Positions 1-12,219 of a stretch of DNA of 64,000 bases are shown piece by piece. Below the pieces are notes generated by a model. That model worked only from the letters and a program-made list of their open reading frames with translations, ran no database searches and was not told the DNA's origin. Position 1 is the first letter of the stretch, and each line of letters begins with the position of its first letter. The stretch is from assembly GCA_949357655.1 (NCBI GenBank), contig CASHTG010000008.1:744001-808000 (forward strand), written 5' to 3'. Both the position numbers and the translations under genes were made by a program. This DNA comes from Parascedosporium putredinis (taxonomy: Eukaryota; Ascomycota; Sordariomycetes; Microascales; Microascaceae).

Positions 1-1
1 G

Positions 2-1301
2 ACTGCGGATACGGTCCGCCAGTGCCGAGAAGCGGGTGCTCGGTTCTTCATGGTTACGGGAGACTATGCTCTAACGGCGGCTGCGATTGCCAGGCAGGTT
101 GGCATATTTTCTCTCGATGCCCCTCCCGACACGATTGCTCAGATGCGTTCCGAGTCGTCTATGAGGGCTGAGGGTGAAGGTGATGGCGAGTCAAGCAAGG
201 AAGTAACCAGCCCACCTGACCGACTCGGCCGCGCTCTTCTCGTGGAAGGCCCCTCCATGGCTGACTTAACGGACGAGGACTGGGACATCATCTGCGCCTA
301 CGAGGAGATTGTCTTTGCGCGTACCACCCCCGAACAAAAACTGCGCATCGTCACCGAGCTACGCACTCGTCACAACGTCGTAGCCGTTACGGGCGACGGC
401 GTCAACGACGCCCCCGCTCTCCGCGCCGCAGACGTGGGTGTCGCCGTCGTCACGGGGAGCGACGTCGCCATCGACGCAGCCGACCTCGTCCTCCTCGACA
501 AGTTCGACTCCATCGTCGACGCCATCCGCCTCGGCCGTCTCGTGTTCCAGAACCTACAAAGGTGATCGCCTACCTCCTCCCCGCGGGCAGCTGGTCCGAG
601 ATCTGGCCCGTCATTCTCAACGTCTTCTTTGGCGTGCCACTTCCCCTCAGCGCGTTCCTCATGATCATCATCTGCGTCTTCACCGACCTCTTCCTCAGTC
701 TTTCGCTCATCATGGAGCGCGAGGAGTTCAATCTTATGAGCCAGCCCCCGCGGGATCACCGCCGCAACCACCTGATCAATCTCAAAATATACGCTCAGGC
801 TTACCTGTTTGTCGGGTTCATGGAGACGATCACAGCGCATTCCATGTTCTTCTTGTACATGTATAAATATGCCGGTATGCCCATCTCCGAGCTCTTCTTC
901 CTGTTCGAGAACTACAAGGAAGGCTACCGTGGTTACACTTTGGCCGAGTTGAATCACTTTAACGCTACTGGGCAGTGTGTATACTTTGTCACTCTCGTCT
1001 TTCTCCAGCTCGGTAACGTCTTGGCTATGCGCAACCGTAGAGTTAGCATCGTCGAGGCCGATCCGTTTCGCAGGAAGAGGCGTAATCCCTGGCTCATCCT
1101 TAGCATGTGCACAAGTATCGCCATTGCCGTATTTGTGACCGAAGTCCCGGGGATTCAGAATCTTTTGGCACCGCATCGGTTCCTGCCGAGTTTTGGCTCA
1201 TTCCTATTCCCCTGGGTTTGGGTATCTTATTCATGGACGAAATGAGAAAGTTGGTAGTGCGAGTCTTTCCAAACTCGTTTGTCGCAAAGATTGCCTGGTA
1301 A
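2..1301 (+). CDS. P-type ATPase, type IIC (Na,K-ATPase alpha-like), 3' part only
   Basis: This is the C-terminal part of an ion-pumping P-type ATPase; the window starts inside the gene, in frame at base 2. The first residues carry the MVTGD motif of the P-domain (base 50 on). The hinge motif TGDGVNDAPAL lies near base 390. Then come the C-terminal membrane helices, with PAGSW and FFGVPLPLS as in animal Na,K-ATPase and fungal type IIC pumps, and an end (DEMRKL...AKIAW) that matches the Na,K-ATPase C-terminus. Two frame breaks occur. One is at about 557-561, where an AAA run seems one A short. The other is at 1161-1165, where a TTTT run seems one T short; after it the last 45 or so residues continue in the next frame to a stop at 1299-1301. 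The family match is strong; the transported ion (Na+, K+ or H+) cannot be told from this part. Confidence 0.88.
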
Positions 1302-2107
1302 TGCGCCATCAGGGGTTATTAGTACTTGCAATGATTTTTCCCTCCTATAAGAACGCCTCGAGGTAGGGTAGTACTTGATATCGGGAGGACGGAGGTATTA
1401 GAGGTGGATTGAGAAACAGGAAGGGTTGTGTATAGCTGAGTGCAATCTAGAGAACGCGCCGAGAAGCAGTATGCGCAGGCGATGTACAGCGCCAAACACT
1501 TGAGAAATCCTAGACTTCAATGTTCATGTTCACATCGTTGACCCATTAAGGCACCAGTGGTGTGAATAGTTTCATTCCACGTCGCTTCCTTCGCTCATGC
1601 TCGTTGATGGCCTGAGAGCCAAATACACCTGCTGCTAAATCTGTTGATAAGGCTGGAGGGGATTCCATACTTTGTACTTATTGTTGGAGGCGGACAAAGA
1701 GCAAAGGAAAATTCAATGGGCTCGATGGAAGCGAGGTGGTGCGATCGCGGTCCGGCTTACCTTGTGAATGACCACTTGCCAGGGTATGTATGTATGTCCT
1801 CCCAATCCTTCGACACATGCGGGCCATCCCCGGCATCGGAAATGCGGGAGTGATCCCGGCAAGTTGGTGAGGCCACGAGGATACAATTGCGGGGAACAGC
1901 CTATCGTATATCGTGACCCGTGCGGTTCCTATAGTTTATCGCGGTCTATTTTACATAGAGGCCTGCTGCTATACGGGGCTTAGGGAGCTAATCTACTCTC
2001 TCCCTCATCTCTCCTTGCTTCCGCACTAACACACCTACTGCAGTCCCACGCCCTTTCCAATAACCTATTTCATTCGTCGTGTACTAGACTATTAGAGGGC
2101 CTGCAAT
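1302..2107. other. intergenic, nothing recognised
   Basis: About 800 bases between the ATPase stop and the nucleotidyltransferase start. No reading frame here has a recognisable protein, and I see no tRNA-like structure. The last 100 bases are pyrimidine-rich, as is usual for fungal promoters and leaders. Confidence 0.5.
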
Positions 2108-2894
2108 ATGTTCAAACACCACCAAGCAACAATTGAAAAGGCAAAGGAGCACTTCCTCGCCGATCCCGAGGTCCTCGCCCTCCTACTGTGTGGCTCCATC
2201 GTATACGGTTTTGCCTCCCAGCTTCGGACGTCGACGTGATGATGGTGCTGTCCAACGAGGCGCATGCCCGCCGACTCGCCTCAGGCACCCCCATGACCGT
2301 GTACGACCCGTCTCTTGCCACCTACGAGGGCGGCTACGTTGACGGAAAGTACGTTTCCGTGGACTTCATCCGCAGCGTCGCGGCACAGGGAGCGAACCCG
2401 CCCGTTACGCATTCGAGGGCGTGCAGGTTCTCTACGGCGGCGCCGAGGGCCTCGAGGATGCGCTAAAGGCCGCCGCCACGTACCCCGTTTCCCAAAAGCT
2501 CGATAAGATCCAGACGTTCCGGGCGCAGTTCGAGGCGTGGAAATGGTTCACCACCGAGGCGATAAAGAAGAAGAATCGCTACTTGCTCATGGTAGCGGTG
2601 ACCAAGCTTGTGCTGTTTGGGACGCGTCTCGTCCTCGCCCACAACGAGGCGCTGTATCCATATCACAAGTGGATGTTCAAGGTGCTAGAGGGTGTCAAGA
2701 ACAAGCCCGAGGGTATGGTGAAGGCTGCAGAGAGGGTTTGCGAGGACCCTTCGGAGGAACACATCCAGACGTTTTATGACTTGGTGAAGAACTTTAGAGA
2801 GTGGGAGGAAAGCCCGCGAGGGTGGCCAACGACGTTTTTGGAGGACGTAGAATTGACATGGCAGAGAGGGTTTACGTGCGTGGATGATGTCTGA
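2108..2894 (+). CDS. nucleotidyltransferase-fold protein
   Basis: The ATG at 2108 opens a frame reading LLLCGSIVYGFAS, and after one frame break it continues PASDVDVMM. Together these give the GS...SDxDxx signature of minimal nucleotidyltransferases, whose two Asp residues bind the metal. The downstream helical part (2421-2894) resembles the C-terminal domain that follows this fold in stand-alone nucleotidyltransferases. There are two frame breaks: at about 2214-2220 (TCCCAG, one C short) and at about 2395-2405 (CCCGCCCG). The intact protein would be about 262 residues, intronless, with no signal peptide. The nucleotide and the substrate acted on are unknown. The fold is well supported; an aminoglycoside-type or tRNA-type role is not. 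Confidence 0.72.
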
Positions 2895-3119
2895 GAGAGG
2901 TTGGGCGTGCACGCAATATCCATTACCCAGTGTAGCTGCTTTGACAGCCTGTCCATCGGGCACGTCATGACCAGGGGTTAGAGCTTATCTAGATATGGAA
3001 TGTGTTCTATATAATGCAATACATTGCCAGCAGGGCTGAAGTGAAGAAAAACAAGAAAAACAATCGTGGTTCACGGTTAGCTCTATCGTGAAATCGTCCA
3101 GCCACGGCAGCTGTACGGC

Positions 3120-5267
3120 TTAGCATACTAGCCCTCCGCAGTTATCAATGCACCAATCCCCACATGGTACGAAGCCGCAGCAATCCTTCTGGCAGGTCAA
3201 TCCGGAAATATCCACGTCTTTGCAAGTAGGGTAAGGGTCGGGTTGGGGAGGAGGAGGAGTGGGAGTATCCTCCGGGGGCATGGGAATAGGCTGGGGTGGC
3301 GGGCATGACCGGTTCGGCTCCGCAATCTCGGGCTCGGCAGGCAGGTTTCCGGCACACTATGGAGAAGAAAGAGAGAGTGAGCATGAAAAAGGGTCTATAA
3401 TCAAGGATAGAGGGGGATGTCCTTTACTTACAGCAGCATCTACAGCGATCTTAATGGTTGTAGGACAAGAGCCATCCGCCTCGAACGGCAGAGGTGCTTC
3501 GATGGAAACGCGTTCAATAGCTAAAGCGAATAGTCAGCTGCAAAGGCCCCCACCCGCTGTGATGCCAGATGTTTGGTTTCAGATAGCGCGTACCTTGTAT
3601 CGATTCATCAAAATCAAACGTCACCCTTCCATCGGTGGAGGTCCCAGCGATAGTCTCTGACGGATGGAATCTGACAAGCCACTCCTTTGCGAAGCCCGTG
3701 ATGTCGACGATTCGCCACTGCGAATTGCCGTTTTCAAACATTTCAGGGAACACATCCGGCTCAAAGTAGAGGCTGATGAAGTTTCCAGTCGTTTCGATCG
3801 TTAGAACAGTACTGTTCGTGAAGCCTTCTACGCAACCCTCAGACTTGTCGTTGATAAGGTTGTCGATAAAGGTCTGCTGGGCGTCAATCTCGGCATCGGA
3901 GAAGGGACGCTCGCCTTCCATGTCCTTGAAAAGCTGGAAGCATGTGCAGTCCTTGTTCTTCTCGGTGCCGAACTCCTATAAGCAAGCGAAAAAGGTCCGA
4001 GTCAGTTGAGGATCGAATAGAGATTAGCGGTACATGAGGGCAGAAAAACGTACTCCTTGACAAGCGCTGATCGTCGACGAGTTGGTTGCGCCACCGCAGT
4101 TGGAAGCCTCGCAGAGAGGTATATCAACCCCCGTTGGGCATTCTTTGCTTTCCTTGCACTTGCACCCCTGATCTGGTCCCTATGAGCAATCACTCACGCG
4201 TTAGTATCAATGAGCTCGGGGTTCAGGGATCCTCTAGACTTACTACTGTGCACTTGTGTTCGTCGTTGTTGCCCTCGCATAGGGCATCCGCGCAATCGGG
4301 CTCTTCACCCTCGTTAGAGCAGTCGTTTAGACATGGACATCCAGCTGCCTCTCCACTTTGGCACCAGTTATCCTTGCCATCACACTCTGAGCATTGAGAA
4401 AACGGATGGTCCTCGCAAGGGATCTTTGGCCTTGGCGTGAGCGGAGGTGGAATGGGGAAGCCAAACGGGGGATAGGAAAGGGAAAGGGATCAGAGTCGCC
4501 ACTAGAAAGAGTGAAATGTCAGAATGAAAACATAAGGAAGGGTTGTACAGCGCGGATTGGGATCACTAACTCAGACCCAGGTGTGCACAGGCAGCCTTGA
4601 TACTGGGTGCCGCGATACTGCGGGATACCCAAGCACTTGGCATCGCCATCATCACCCCCACAATCCTCGCAAAACAACTCCTCGTCTCGTGGACAACAGC
4701 TGCAGTGGCGGTAGATGCCTCCCTCGCCTGTGAACCTCTTGGCGCTGCAAATGCCCGCGTCGAACTTGTCATCGTCACACTCGGGATCGCCACACTTTTG
4801 CGTCGGGCGCTCAAAATCTTCCGGGCAGACCTTGCTCCGGTAATAGGGCGGCATTCCGCCGTCATTCGTTGAGCAGGGGCATCCCTGATAACCAATCATC
4901 CGCGGGCCGATACCGTTGCAGATGCCGCCGCCGGCATCCCCGCCGCAGTATGCGCAGTTGACCACCTCTGGCTCGCAACAACCGCAAGGAGGAAACCCTA
5001 AGAAGCCACAAGACGAGTTAGCTAGGTTCAGTAGGTAGTTACCCGCCCTGTCGTGAATGGGAGAGACTTGCCTTCCAGGGTTTGGATAGTGCAAATGCCG
5101 GCACTGGGGATCGAGATGCAGGTACGCTCGTCAGAACATGTCGGAGGAGCTGCGCCCGCGTTCTGCGGACACGGTCCGTCCACTGGGGGAAAGATGATTT
5201 GCTGTGCTGTTGCACTAGCGGAAAGAAGCGTGATAGCCGGAAGCAAAAATTGTTTGAGTAACAACAT
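3120..5267 (-). CDS. secreted cysteine-rich protein, seven exons
   Basis: Exons on the minus strand: 5267-5072, 4997-4571, 4501-4244, 4179-4054, 3975-3594, 3520-3432, 3356-3120, together about 571 residues. The start MLLLKQFLLPAITLLSASATAQ is a clear signal peptide. Several Cys-rich blocks follow (CGCCEPEVVNCAYCGG, CSECDGKDNWC, CKCKESKEC), with a Pro-rich linker in exon 3. Exon 5 holds a Cys-poor domain of about 125 residues. Exon 7 is a Pro-rich hinge (PPPQPIPMPPEDTPTPPPP) followed by a C-terminal Cys module. All junctions keep phase if exon 3 is one C short in a CCCCC run at about 4470. Intron 1 (5071-4998) needs a GC-AG donor (GAAG|GCAAGT); the nearby GT donor breaks the frame. I do not recognise the family. 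The modular Cys/Pro design suggests an extracellular or wall-bound protein. Confidence 0.78.
4998..5071 (-). other. GC-AG intron
   Basis: Intron 1 of the cysteine-rich secreted gene. The donor context AAG|GCAAGT is the strong consensus usual for GC-AG introns, a CTAAC branch-like site sits 20-25 bases before the acceptor, and the acceptor is TTCTTAG. Only this donor joins the signal-peptide exon to exon 2 in frame. Confidence 0.65.
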
Positions 5268-6314
5268 TGCGAGGTTGTACTAAACAAACGCGCACTAGAG
5301 ATCAAAGGCTGTAGGGATAGACCTGTTGCTGTACTACCACTGTCGGGGTTGGTGATGAACAGATCTATGGGTAAGTCGAGGAGCGGTGGGAACCTTTATA
5401 TCGTAACTCTTCTTGTTTATGCACACATGATACTCTGAGATGTTTAAATAAAACAAATGCGGCTCGTATCCTAGTATGTCTCGCGATTCTATCGTAACTC
5501 GGAAACCTGTCCAATGTCCATTAAAGAAGTTGCTTATGGTGGCAGTGTCTTTTCTTTCTTCCTTTTTGCATCCTCGTCGAAAACACCGACACAGGCCGAT
5601 GCGAGTTGCTCTAAGACGAAGCCACACATTTCTATTTTGACGCGGTAGCAAGGTGGGAACCCGCGCGGATGGATCGTTACCCGAAGCGTTTCCAGCGCCT
5701 AAAGACTAAGCGCCGATAATGGACTTACTACGAGCTGACGTCGTTTGTTTCGTTTGTTTGAGATGGCTGGTTTGGGGAAGCATGGGGTCGACTTGGGGTC
5801 GAGCTTACCTACATGTAGGCTGAGGAAAGTGGCGATGCATAGAACCATGATGGGTGCGTGGAGATTTCCCCTCTCCCAAACAACTTTAAAACTCGTTGAT
5901 TGATTAAAGATACGCGTGTTTTGGCGGTTATATCGCTTGCTGCCGTCCCGGTATAAGCACCAGCCCCACGAATCTCACTGGTCAGCCGCCACATCGGACG
6001 AGGAGGCCAGAGGGCACAGTCACATCGGAATGTGCTAAAGAAAGCAACCGCCGCCTTGGCTGGCTCTTGGGGTACGATCAAGGCTGCATGCGTCGCATCC
6101 ATCCATGCATACATGCGGGAATAATCGACGATGCTCCCAGAGACAGAGTCCATTGATGAATACTATAAAGCCTACCGAAGCCTACATCTCGACCATCCGG
6201 CAATATTCTAGCTATGGTGTACTACTCAGATCGTCTCCACCGAGTTTCTTTTGAACATTTTCTCATCCCACTTCATACCCATAACCATCTACTGCCTCTT
6301 GACAACGGAAAAGA
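5268..6314. other. intergenic between divergent secreted-protein genes
   Basis: Shared upstream region of the minus-strand cysteine-rich gene and the plus-strand peptidase gene. The open frames in it (for example 5334-5651 and 5809-6153 on the minus strand) lack recognisable domains and I treat them as chance. Confidence 0.5.
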
Positions 6315-7474
6315 ATGCGCGCCAGACATGTTCGGATCGCTTCTGCGTTCCTTCTTGGGGCCACGGGCGCTTCGGCGAGGAGTTACTCGATTGATAGCTC
6401 ATGCCCCCTCCGTCCGTGATAGCGTCATGACTGAGGCACTTAACATGGCTCAGCTTGCCGTTAACCGGAGAAACGACGAGGAGATGAGTGCCTTCCTCGG
6501 GCTCATCTATCCAGGGATCAACGATAACCAAAAGGGGACATTGTTCGGTCAGTAACGGGCCCTCACACAAGTCGATGAAATATACTAGACTTGCGCTAAC
6601 GTTCTCCATCCACTTCTATCCTTCTCCACAGACGACATTGAGAAAATAGCTACACTCACTCCCGCCGGGCTGGGCGAGTCTCCCAACATCATCATCTACT
6701 GCGACGACGATAGTCGCTGGCGCCACGCCACGGCCGAGGAGATTCCTGGCCAAGAGGGTAGGACAGATGCCCAAAAGGCCTGGATCGACCCGGAAAACGA
6801 CATCGTCTTTGACCAACGCGTCGATCCGCGTAGCCTGACAAACCTCGACCGCCAGATCCCCGGCTGCAGGGAGGTGGGCACGGCCACGCGCGCTCAGACG
6901 TACACCAACCTGAGGACGCCCACCCCGGACCATGACCGAGGATCCATCGTCACCATCACTCTCTGCTCGCGGGCCTTGACAGGGCCCAAGATCAAGTATC
7001 TGACGATTGGGGAGATTGCCGCCGAGAATCTGGCAAGCAGGAAGGCCTCAAACCTTTTCAAGTTGCCAAATATTGATACGTTCAAGCTTCTGTCTGCCAC
7101 GGTGGTCCATGAGGTACGTGTGAACTGCTATGTGCCCTGTTTCAGCATCATGGTAGCTATATAACTGACTCAATGATGGTAGTTGTCCCACCAAATTCTT
7201 ACCAGCGCGATCCGATGTAAGTTTCGATCGCCCATAACTTTAAGCTAAGGGAGAGCATCCTCTCTGTAATTCCTATCCAGCTAACTTAAAGACTCCGTTA
7301 GACGATGATGTCCGAGGCGCTAACTCGTACCGATGGCCAAACATCTCCAACATGGACCTGCTCTCCGGCCTTGAGAACGCAGACAGCCTCGCCTATACTT
7401 GCATTGCTGCCATGCTAATGGAGATGGGTTATAGTGTAGATAAGGATGGTGATATCAAGAAGAAGAAGACTTGA
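6315..7474 (+). CDS. secreted zinc metallopeptidase, M35/aspzincin-like
   Basis: Exons 6315-6547, 6632-7113, 7183-7216 and 7302-7474. The ATG at 6315 gives a signal peptide (MRARHVRIASAFLLGATGASA) followed by RSYSIDSSC. The frame then changes by one base in the CCCCC run at about 6409-6413 (one C too many, or two missing) into the frame that carries the rest. A longer frame from 6214 lacks a signal peptide, so I prefer 6315. The zinc site HExxH reads VVHE|LSHQ and is split by intron 2. Downstream, YDDVRGANSYRW and the ENADSLAYTC block match the C-terminal part of fungal M35-like and lysine-specific metallopeptidases. The expected role is extracellular protein cleavage. All four exons keep phase with standard GT-AG sites. 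The exact subfamily is less sure than the peptidase call. Confidence 0.75.
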
Positions 7475-7821
7475 TTGCTTTTGTATGTCTCCGTTTTAGA
7501 TTAGCAGGCGCAGCAAGGTTTATGTTTATATGGGCGCCGTAGACATCCATGATAGAATCGTGACACATATGTGCTCACATACACGCCCACAAGTATTCAC
7601 GCAATGCATACTATCGGGATTAACTCATTACTAGTTCGCCCGCTCAATTAAACCATGATATACTAATTTAAAAGCACATGCATGCACCAAAACAAGAGTG
7701 CGGCTGCTCCATAAAAATATATATGTTTGGTGTCATACATGCCAGAGCCCATGTATCTCCGCTAAATAACCTGACAAGATAGCCCTCCCACCCAGGAAGA
7801 TGTGTCTTGAAGATGCACACT
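7475..7821. other. convergent 3' region
   Basis: Space between the ends of the peptidase gene and the minus-strand transporter gene. It is AT-richer than the neighbouring genes, as expected of 3' UTRs; nothing else seen. Confidence 0.5.
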
Positions 7822-9799
7822 CTAAGCCTTCTCCACGCTTGTGCCGTCTTGCTCCGCCGTGTCTTCGGCGAGCGTCTTCTCCAACCGTTGGTCCAGACCG
7901 ACATCCCGACGCGCTTGGGCGAGCATGCGGGCATCCTCCTCACCGACTTTGCTACCAAACACACGGTCCATCTCCTCCAGAGTAGCGCCCTTAGTTTCGG
8001 GGAGGAAGTACCAGACCCAGGCAATACCGGCGGCGAGGAAGACGGCGAAGAAGATGTAGGTGCCCCAGGCCCAGGCCTCGAGCATGGGAGGGACGAAAAA
8101 GGCGACGGCAAAGTTGTTTAGCTGTTTAAATTGGATAACATGTTAGTTCCCTTGCTTTCAAGATACCTCACAGATGATGGGCTTTGCCCGTTGGAAGAAA
8201 TGTGGCAAACGTACCCAGTTGCTAGAAGCACCAATAGAAGCACCCTTCGCGCGAATCGACAGGGGAAAGATTTCCGAGACGAGAGTCCAGGATACGGGAC
8301 CCCAGGTAGCACCAAAAGCACCGACGTAGATCCAGATGAAGGTCACGGCAACCCAACCCGCGGCAGCGTGGGAAACCCAGTCGTGGCGGAACTTGGCCAC
8401 GATGACACCGGCAATGACCATGGAGACAAGCATCACGACTGAGCCGACGTAGAGCATAGGCTTCCTGCCGACCTTGTCGATAATAGCCATGGCGGGGAGG
8501 GTGCTCACGAAGAAGACGACACCCGTCACACCGGTAGCAAGCAAAGCGGTAGTTCCACCGGTCAGGCCGAGGCTCTCGAAAACGTTGGCGGCGTAGTAGA
8601 TGATGGCATCGATGCCACTCCACTGCTGGAAGAACATGACGAGCCAGGCGGTAGCGACACGCTTCAAATTGTCGCGGGTGCGGATAATGTTGTAGTACTG
8701 AGCCATCTCTCGCCTCCAGAGGCTCACCTGCTCGCCGTCGCCGAGGGCGGGAAGGACCGGGCCAGAGAGCGCTCTTCAAACAGGCACTCGGCCTTGATCT
8801 CCTTGAACTCGAGCTCCACGCTGGGGTGGTCCTCAGGGAGCTTGCGGAGGTAGGATAGGGTCTTGAGGGCTTCCTCGTCGCGGCCCTTCATGAGGAGCCA
8901 GCGGGGGAGAAGGGAAGCCACCAGATGCCGAGGGCTAGTAGGGCGGCGGGGATGCCCTGGATGATGGAAGGCAGCTGCCAGGCGAGGTTGGATTGGGTTT
9001 CGCCGTAGCCGCCGATGTTGTTGCTGCCGTAGCCGACCCAGAAGGAGATCATGATGCCGAGGATGGTGGCGAATTGGTAGAAGGAGACTATGAATCCGCG
9101 GAGCTCGGCTGAGGCGATTTCGGCGTTGTACAGAGGTCTATTATTGAGGCGCGCACAAGGTCAGCAAGTGGTAGAGATATGCGTGGGAAAGAAAAAGGGG
9201 GAAAAGGAAGATAACACTTACCCGACGCCGCTAAAGGTCCCGACACCCAAGCCGGTGAAGAATCTTCCAGCATACAGCATGGCAGGGTTATGGTACGTGG
9301 CTCCGCAGTAGAGATAGCTTCCGAGGACGACCCAGCAGCACGCGGAGAACATGGTATACTTTCGGGAAAACACCTCGCCTAGCACGCCGGCGCTTAGGGA
9401 TCCGACGATACCGCCGAGCTGCAGGACCGAGGTGAGCCAGCCGGTGGCGCTGGAAGACTGGACGACGGAGGGGAAGTGGTCCTTGAATCGGTACATGACT
9501 AGGGACTGGCCGAGGACGCCTTGTTGGTAGCCATATTCGAAACCACCGAAGCTATATTGCGTTGGAAGAGGGATATGGTTAGAGCCTAGTCATCAACATA
9601 ACTCAACGAGAACAAGCACCTTGGTAACAAAGATAAAGGAGAAAAGAAATGGGCCACCCGATTGCTGGCTGGGCTGGTGGACTTACGAGGCGAAAAAGGC
9701 AATAACGAGGATCTTGGGGTTGGAAAATATCGTCCTCCACCTGTTCTTGTAGGCGAGCTTCTTGCGCTCCTCATTGGCAGCTATGTCAATGGGGTCCAT
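7822..9799 (-). CDS. MFS sugar transporter (SP family)
   Basis: Exons on the minus strand: 9799-9687, 9551-9222, 9137-8215, 8121-7822. The product is a 12-helix major facilitator of the sugar porter family in the plasma membrane. Visible signatures are FGGFEYGYQQGVLG in helix 1, GRFFTGLGVGTFS after helix 4, LPFSPRWL before the central loop, FFQQWSGIDAIIYYA in helix 7, DKVGRKPML between helices 8 and 9, and FLPETKGATLEEMD after helix 12. The start MDPIDIAANEERKK is the first ATG with a normal cytosolic N-terminus. There are two one-base gaps in exon 3: a C run at about 8900-8905 (within SPRW) and TTCCCGCCC at about 8748-8755. Substrate unknown; hexose, pentose, polyol and quinate carriers share these motifs. 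Confidence 0.88.
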
Positions 9800-12219
9800 G
9801 GTGAGATTGGGCCGTCCGAGGATGGCTCTGGAGTATCTATCTAGTTGAAGATAACAAGACGGATCTGGTGTACTTTAGAGAAATTCAGAGATTCAAGACG
9901 GATACTCGCGTGGCTTGAGATGTTGAAAAAGGAACCAGCCGCGATCATTGACTCTGGGGAAACCTGTCAATGATGCAGAAACAAGCAAGCTCGGTGACGG
10001 CAGGTGCCCCAGATTATATGGTTTCGCGCGCTTCCGTGTGCTTTTTTTCCTTTTTTCTTCTTTAGGTTTTTTCCTTTTCGCGTCTACCCCTCGACGATCC
10101 CCAGATCCCCAGAATAAGAATGACGAGCCACCTGCCGGTCGACAGCGTTGACCCCTTCCCCTTCTGGGGAATAGTACTAGCGTTTCCGCAACCAAGGATC
10201 TCCACCGACATCTGGGGCCCCGGTTCGGCGGAAGTGGATTGGGCGAGGGAGAGTACAAAGTACGAGCAGAGCAACGTTTGAATCCTTCCATGGCAGAAGC
10301 CGGCCCAATACGGCTGCACAAATGGGTCCGCCCCTTCCAACCGAAAGAACCAAAAAGAGTGGGTATTGGGTATTGGGATCGAAGTCCCGAGGTCTTGTCT
10401 TTTCCGTTCGCTTATCCTAACGGGGAAGTTGTTGGCACGCCTTGCCCGTGACCTTTTTTTCTTTTTTTCTCTATCGGGTGCCGGTGGGATCAAGGCTGTC
10501 AGACTGAGAACCGGGATGGTTTGGCGCGAAGCTTCTCCTGGATGAAGCAAGTCATGACACAAATTTAAGAAATATTGGCATTTACGGATTGGGTCAAGTG
10601 AGAACCAAAGGTTACTTCCAGCGGCTAAAGCTTACCCGATTCGAGGGTCGAGAATATCTTGATTGAAATACGTCGCGCAAGCTCGTCGCAAAAGATGCTC
10701 TCAAGAGCAGACAAGGTTTGCACGCAAGTTGGAGGGCAGGGGGCACAGAAAAGGAACGTCTAGAATTTCCTTTCTCGTCAGCCACCGGAAACAGCCATCA
10801 ATTCCCCTCGGGGTACGGAAATCGATGCATCAAACGATACATGTACATGTTATGTGTGTGACGCACCCATGTTATCTAGAACCCCTCCCCGCCGCGGGGA
10901 AGGAACACGCACTCTGTAGGAGCTTGGAACGAGGGATTCCACACGTGAGGAAGGCAGTCAGCATGAGCAAGGCCGTGGCTCCTCCAGTCCGAGCAAAACT
11001 CCGTTTGGATCAAGCTTCGACAGGCACCATCCGCGCCAGTCCTTGCAGTCCTTGCAGCCCTGCCAACCTGGAGAAGTTTCCATCACTCAAATCAATCAAT
11101 CTTACCACCCGCAGAGACACATGGAGGGCGCCTATTGTTTCCTAAAGTGATTGTTACATCTTGGTTACATCTTGGTCTTGCCGTAGGTCTTTCTCCGACT
11201 CAAGAGGGCCCTGCCCCACAAAGTCGGCCGTCTCCTGCTGAATGCCGTAACTATTTTGGAGATCCAAGGCGGACGGTGGGGAGGCAGGACCACAAATCTC
11301 GCCTCCATTCGTGTGGCCGCCGCTACGTCTTCCTAATCCATATTCTCGATAATTCTTTTCATCCATCTCCCATTGTGTGTAATATACGCGTATCTTAATC
11401 AAGATGTGGTATAATTCTTTCCTTTTACCCTCGTCGTTTATCTGTTCTCTCCCTCATCGCCCCTACCATCACCCTCAAAGCTTGCACGAAATCAGACGAC
11501 GTTGAGGCCAAGACGGGGCGGGAGTCCAAGTGGGGTTTTACTTTCACGTCATGCAGACGAGCTTGTTTTTTCGGCGTTTGGAGAGACTAGTAGGCAAGAA
11601 TTAGCCTTGGCCGAAACATTAGCCCATGAGCAAGCGGGTTTTGCTCTTTCTTTCGTTTCTTTGAATTTCAACGGTCTCTCGCAATAGTCTCGATATGATG
11701 GGAAAAGCTTTGCCCGCCCATCGAAAGCCTGTCCCTGCCCATCATCTTCAACCTGGACTTGAGAGAATGAGTGAAAAGGGTGGATTTGCAGTGTTTGTGC
11801 GTGATGCAATTCCCGCCAGAAGGAGCATTTGTGGAGAAGGTCGGCCCGATTGTGTTCAATGTTGTCTCCACATATCAACGAAGAAGGATCATTGATCTTT
11901 TTGCGAGATCGTTTGTTTAGTGCACGAGAGAGCTCTCGTCAGTCCCCGTCTCGAGGACAGGCGAATCCTCGTCGCAAGATGAAGTAAAGTGGATATTTAT
12001 TATCAATCAATGTACAAAAGGTCTTGCCATCATCTTGACAATAATAATGAGCCCATTCCACGGACGGTACTTTTTTTTCTTTTTTTTTTTCCTTTCCCGT
12101 ACAAGTTTGAGATTTCGCCGTAGAGTGTCGGCTCGCCGAGCTTGAATCCGCGACTAACCGACCCAAAGCGACTCGTCCCCCGAGCCGACACCTAGCCCCA
12201 TTCCGTCTCCCGGCGTCAC
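9800..12219. other. long intergenic region
   Basis: About 2.4 kb between the transporter start and the 3' end of the minus-strand hydrolase. It holds poly-T and pyrimidine tracts (about 10036-10078, 10454-10473, 12069-12096). Frames such as 10663-11145 (+) and 10062-10562 (-) show no domain, signal peptide or exon-like structure. I see no RNA gene. Confidence 0.5.

Noticed and set aside
370..1176. 268-residue frame on the minus strand
   Set aside because: It lies opposite the conserved P-type ATPase and is a shadow of its GC-rich codons.
1..1301. True pseudogene status of the ATPase
   Set aside because: Both breaks are single missing bases in homopolymers and all motifs are intact; the same error type recurs through the window.
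10062..11145. Frames of 160-166 residues on both strands
   Set aside because: No recognisable family, poor start context, compositions of non-coding DNA.
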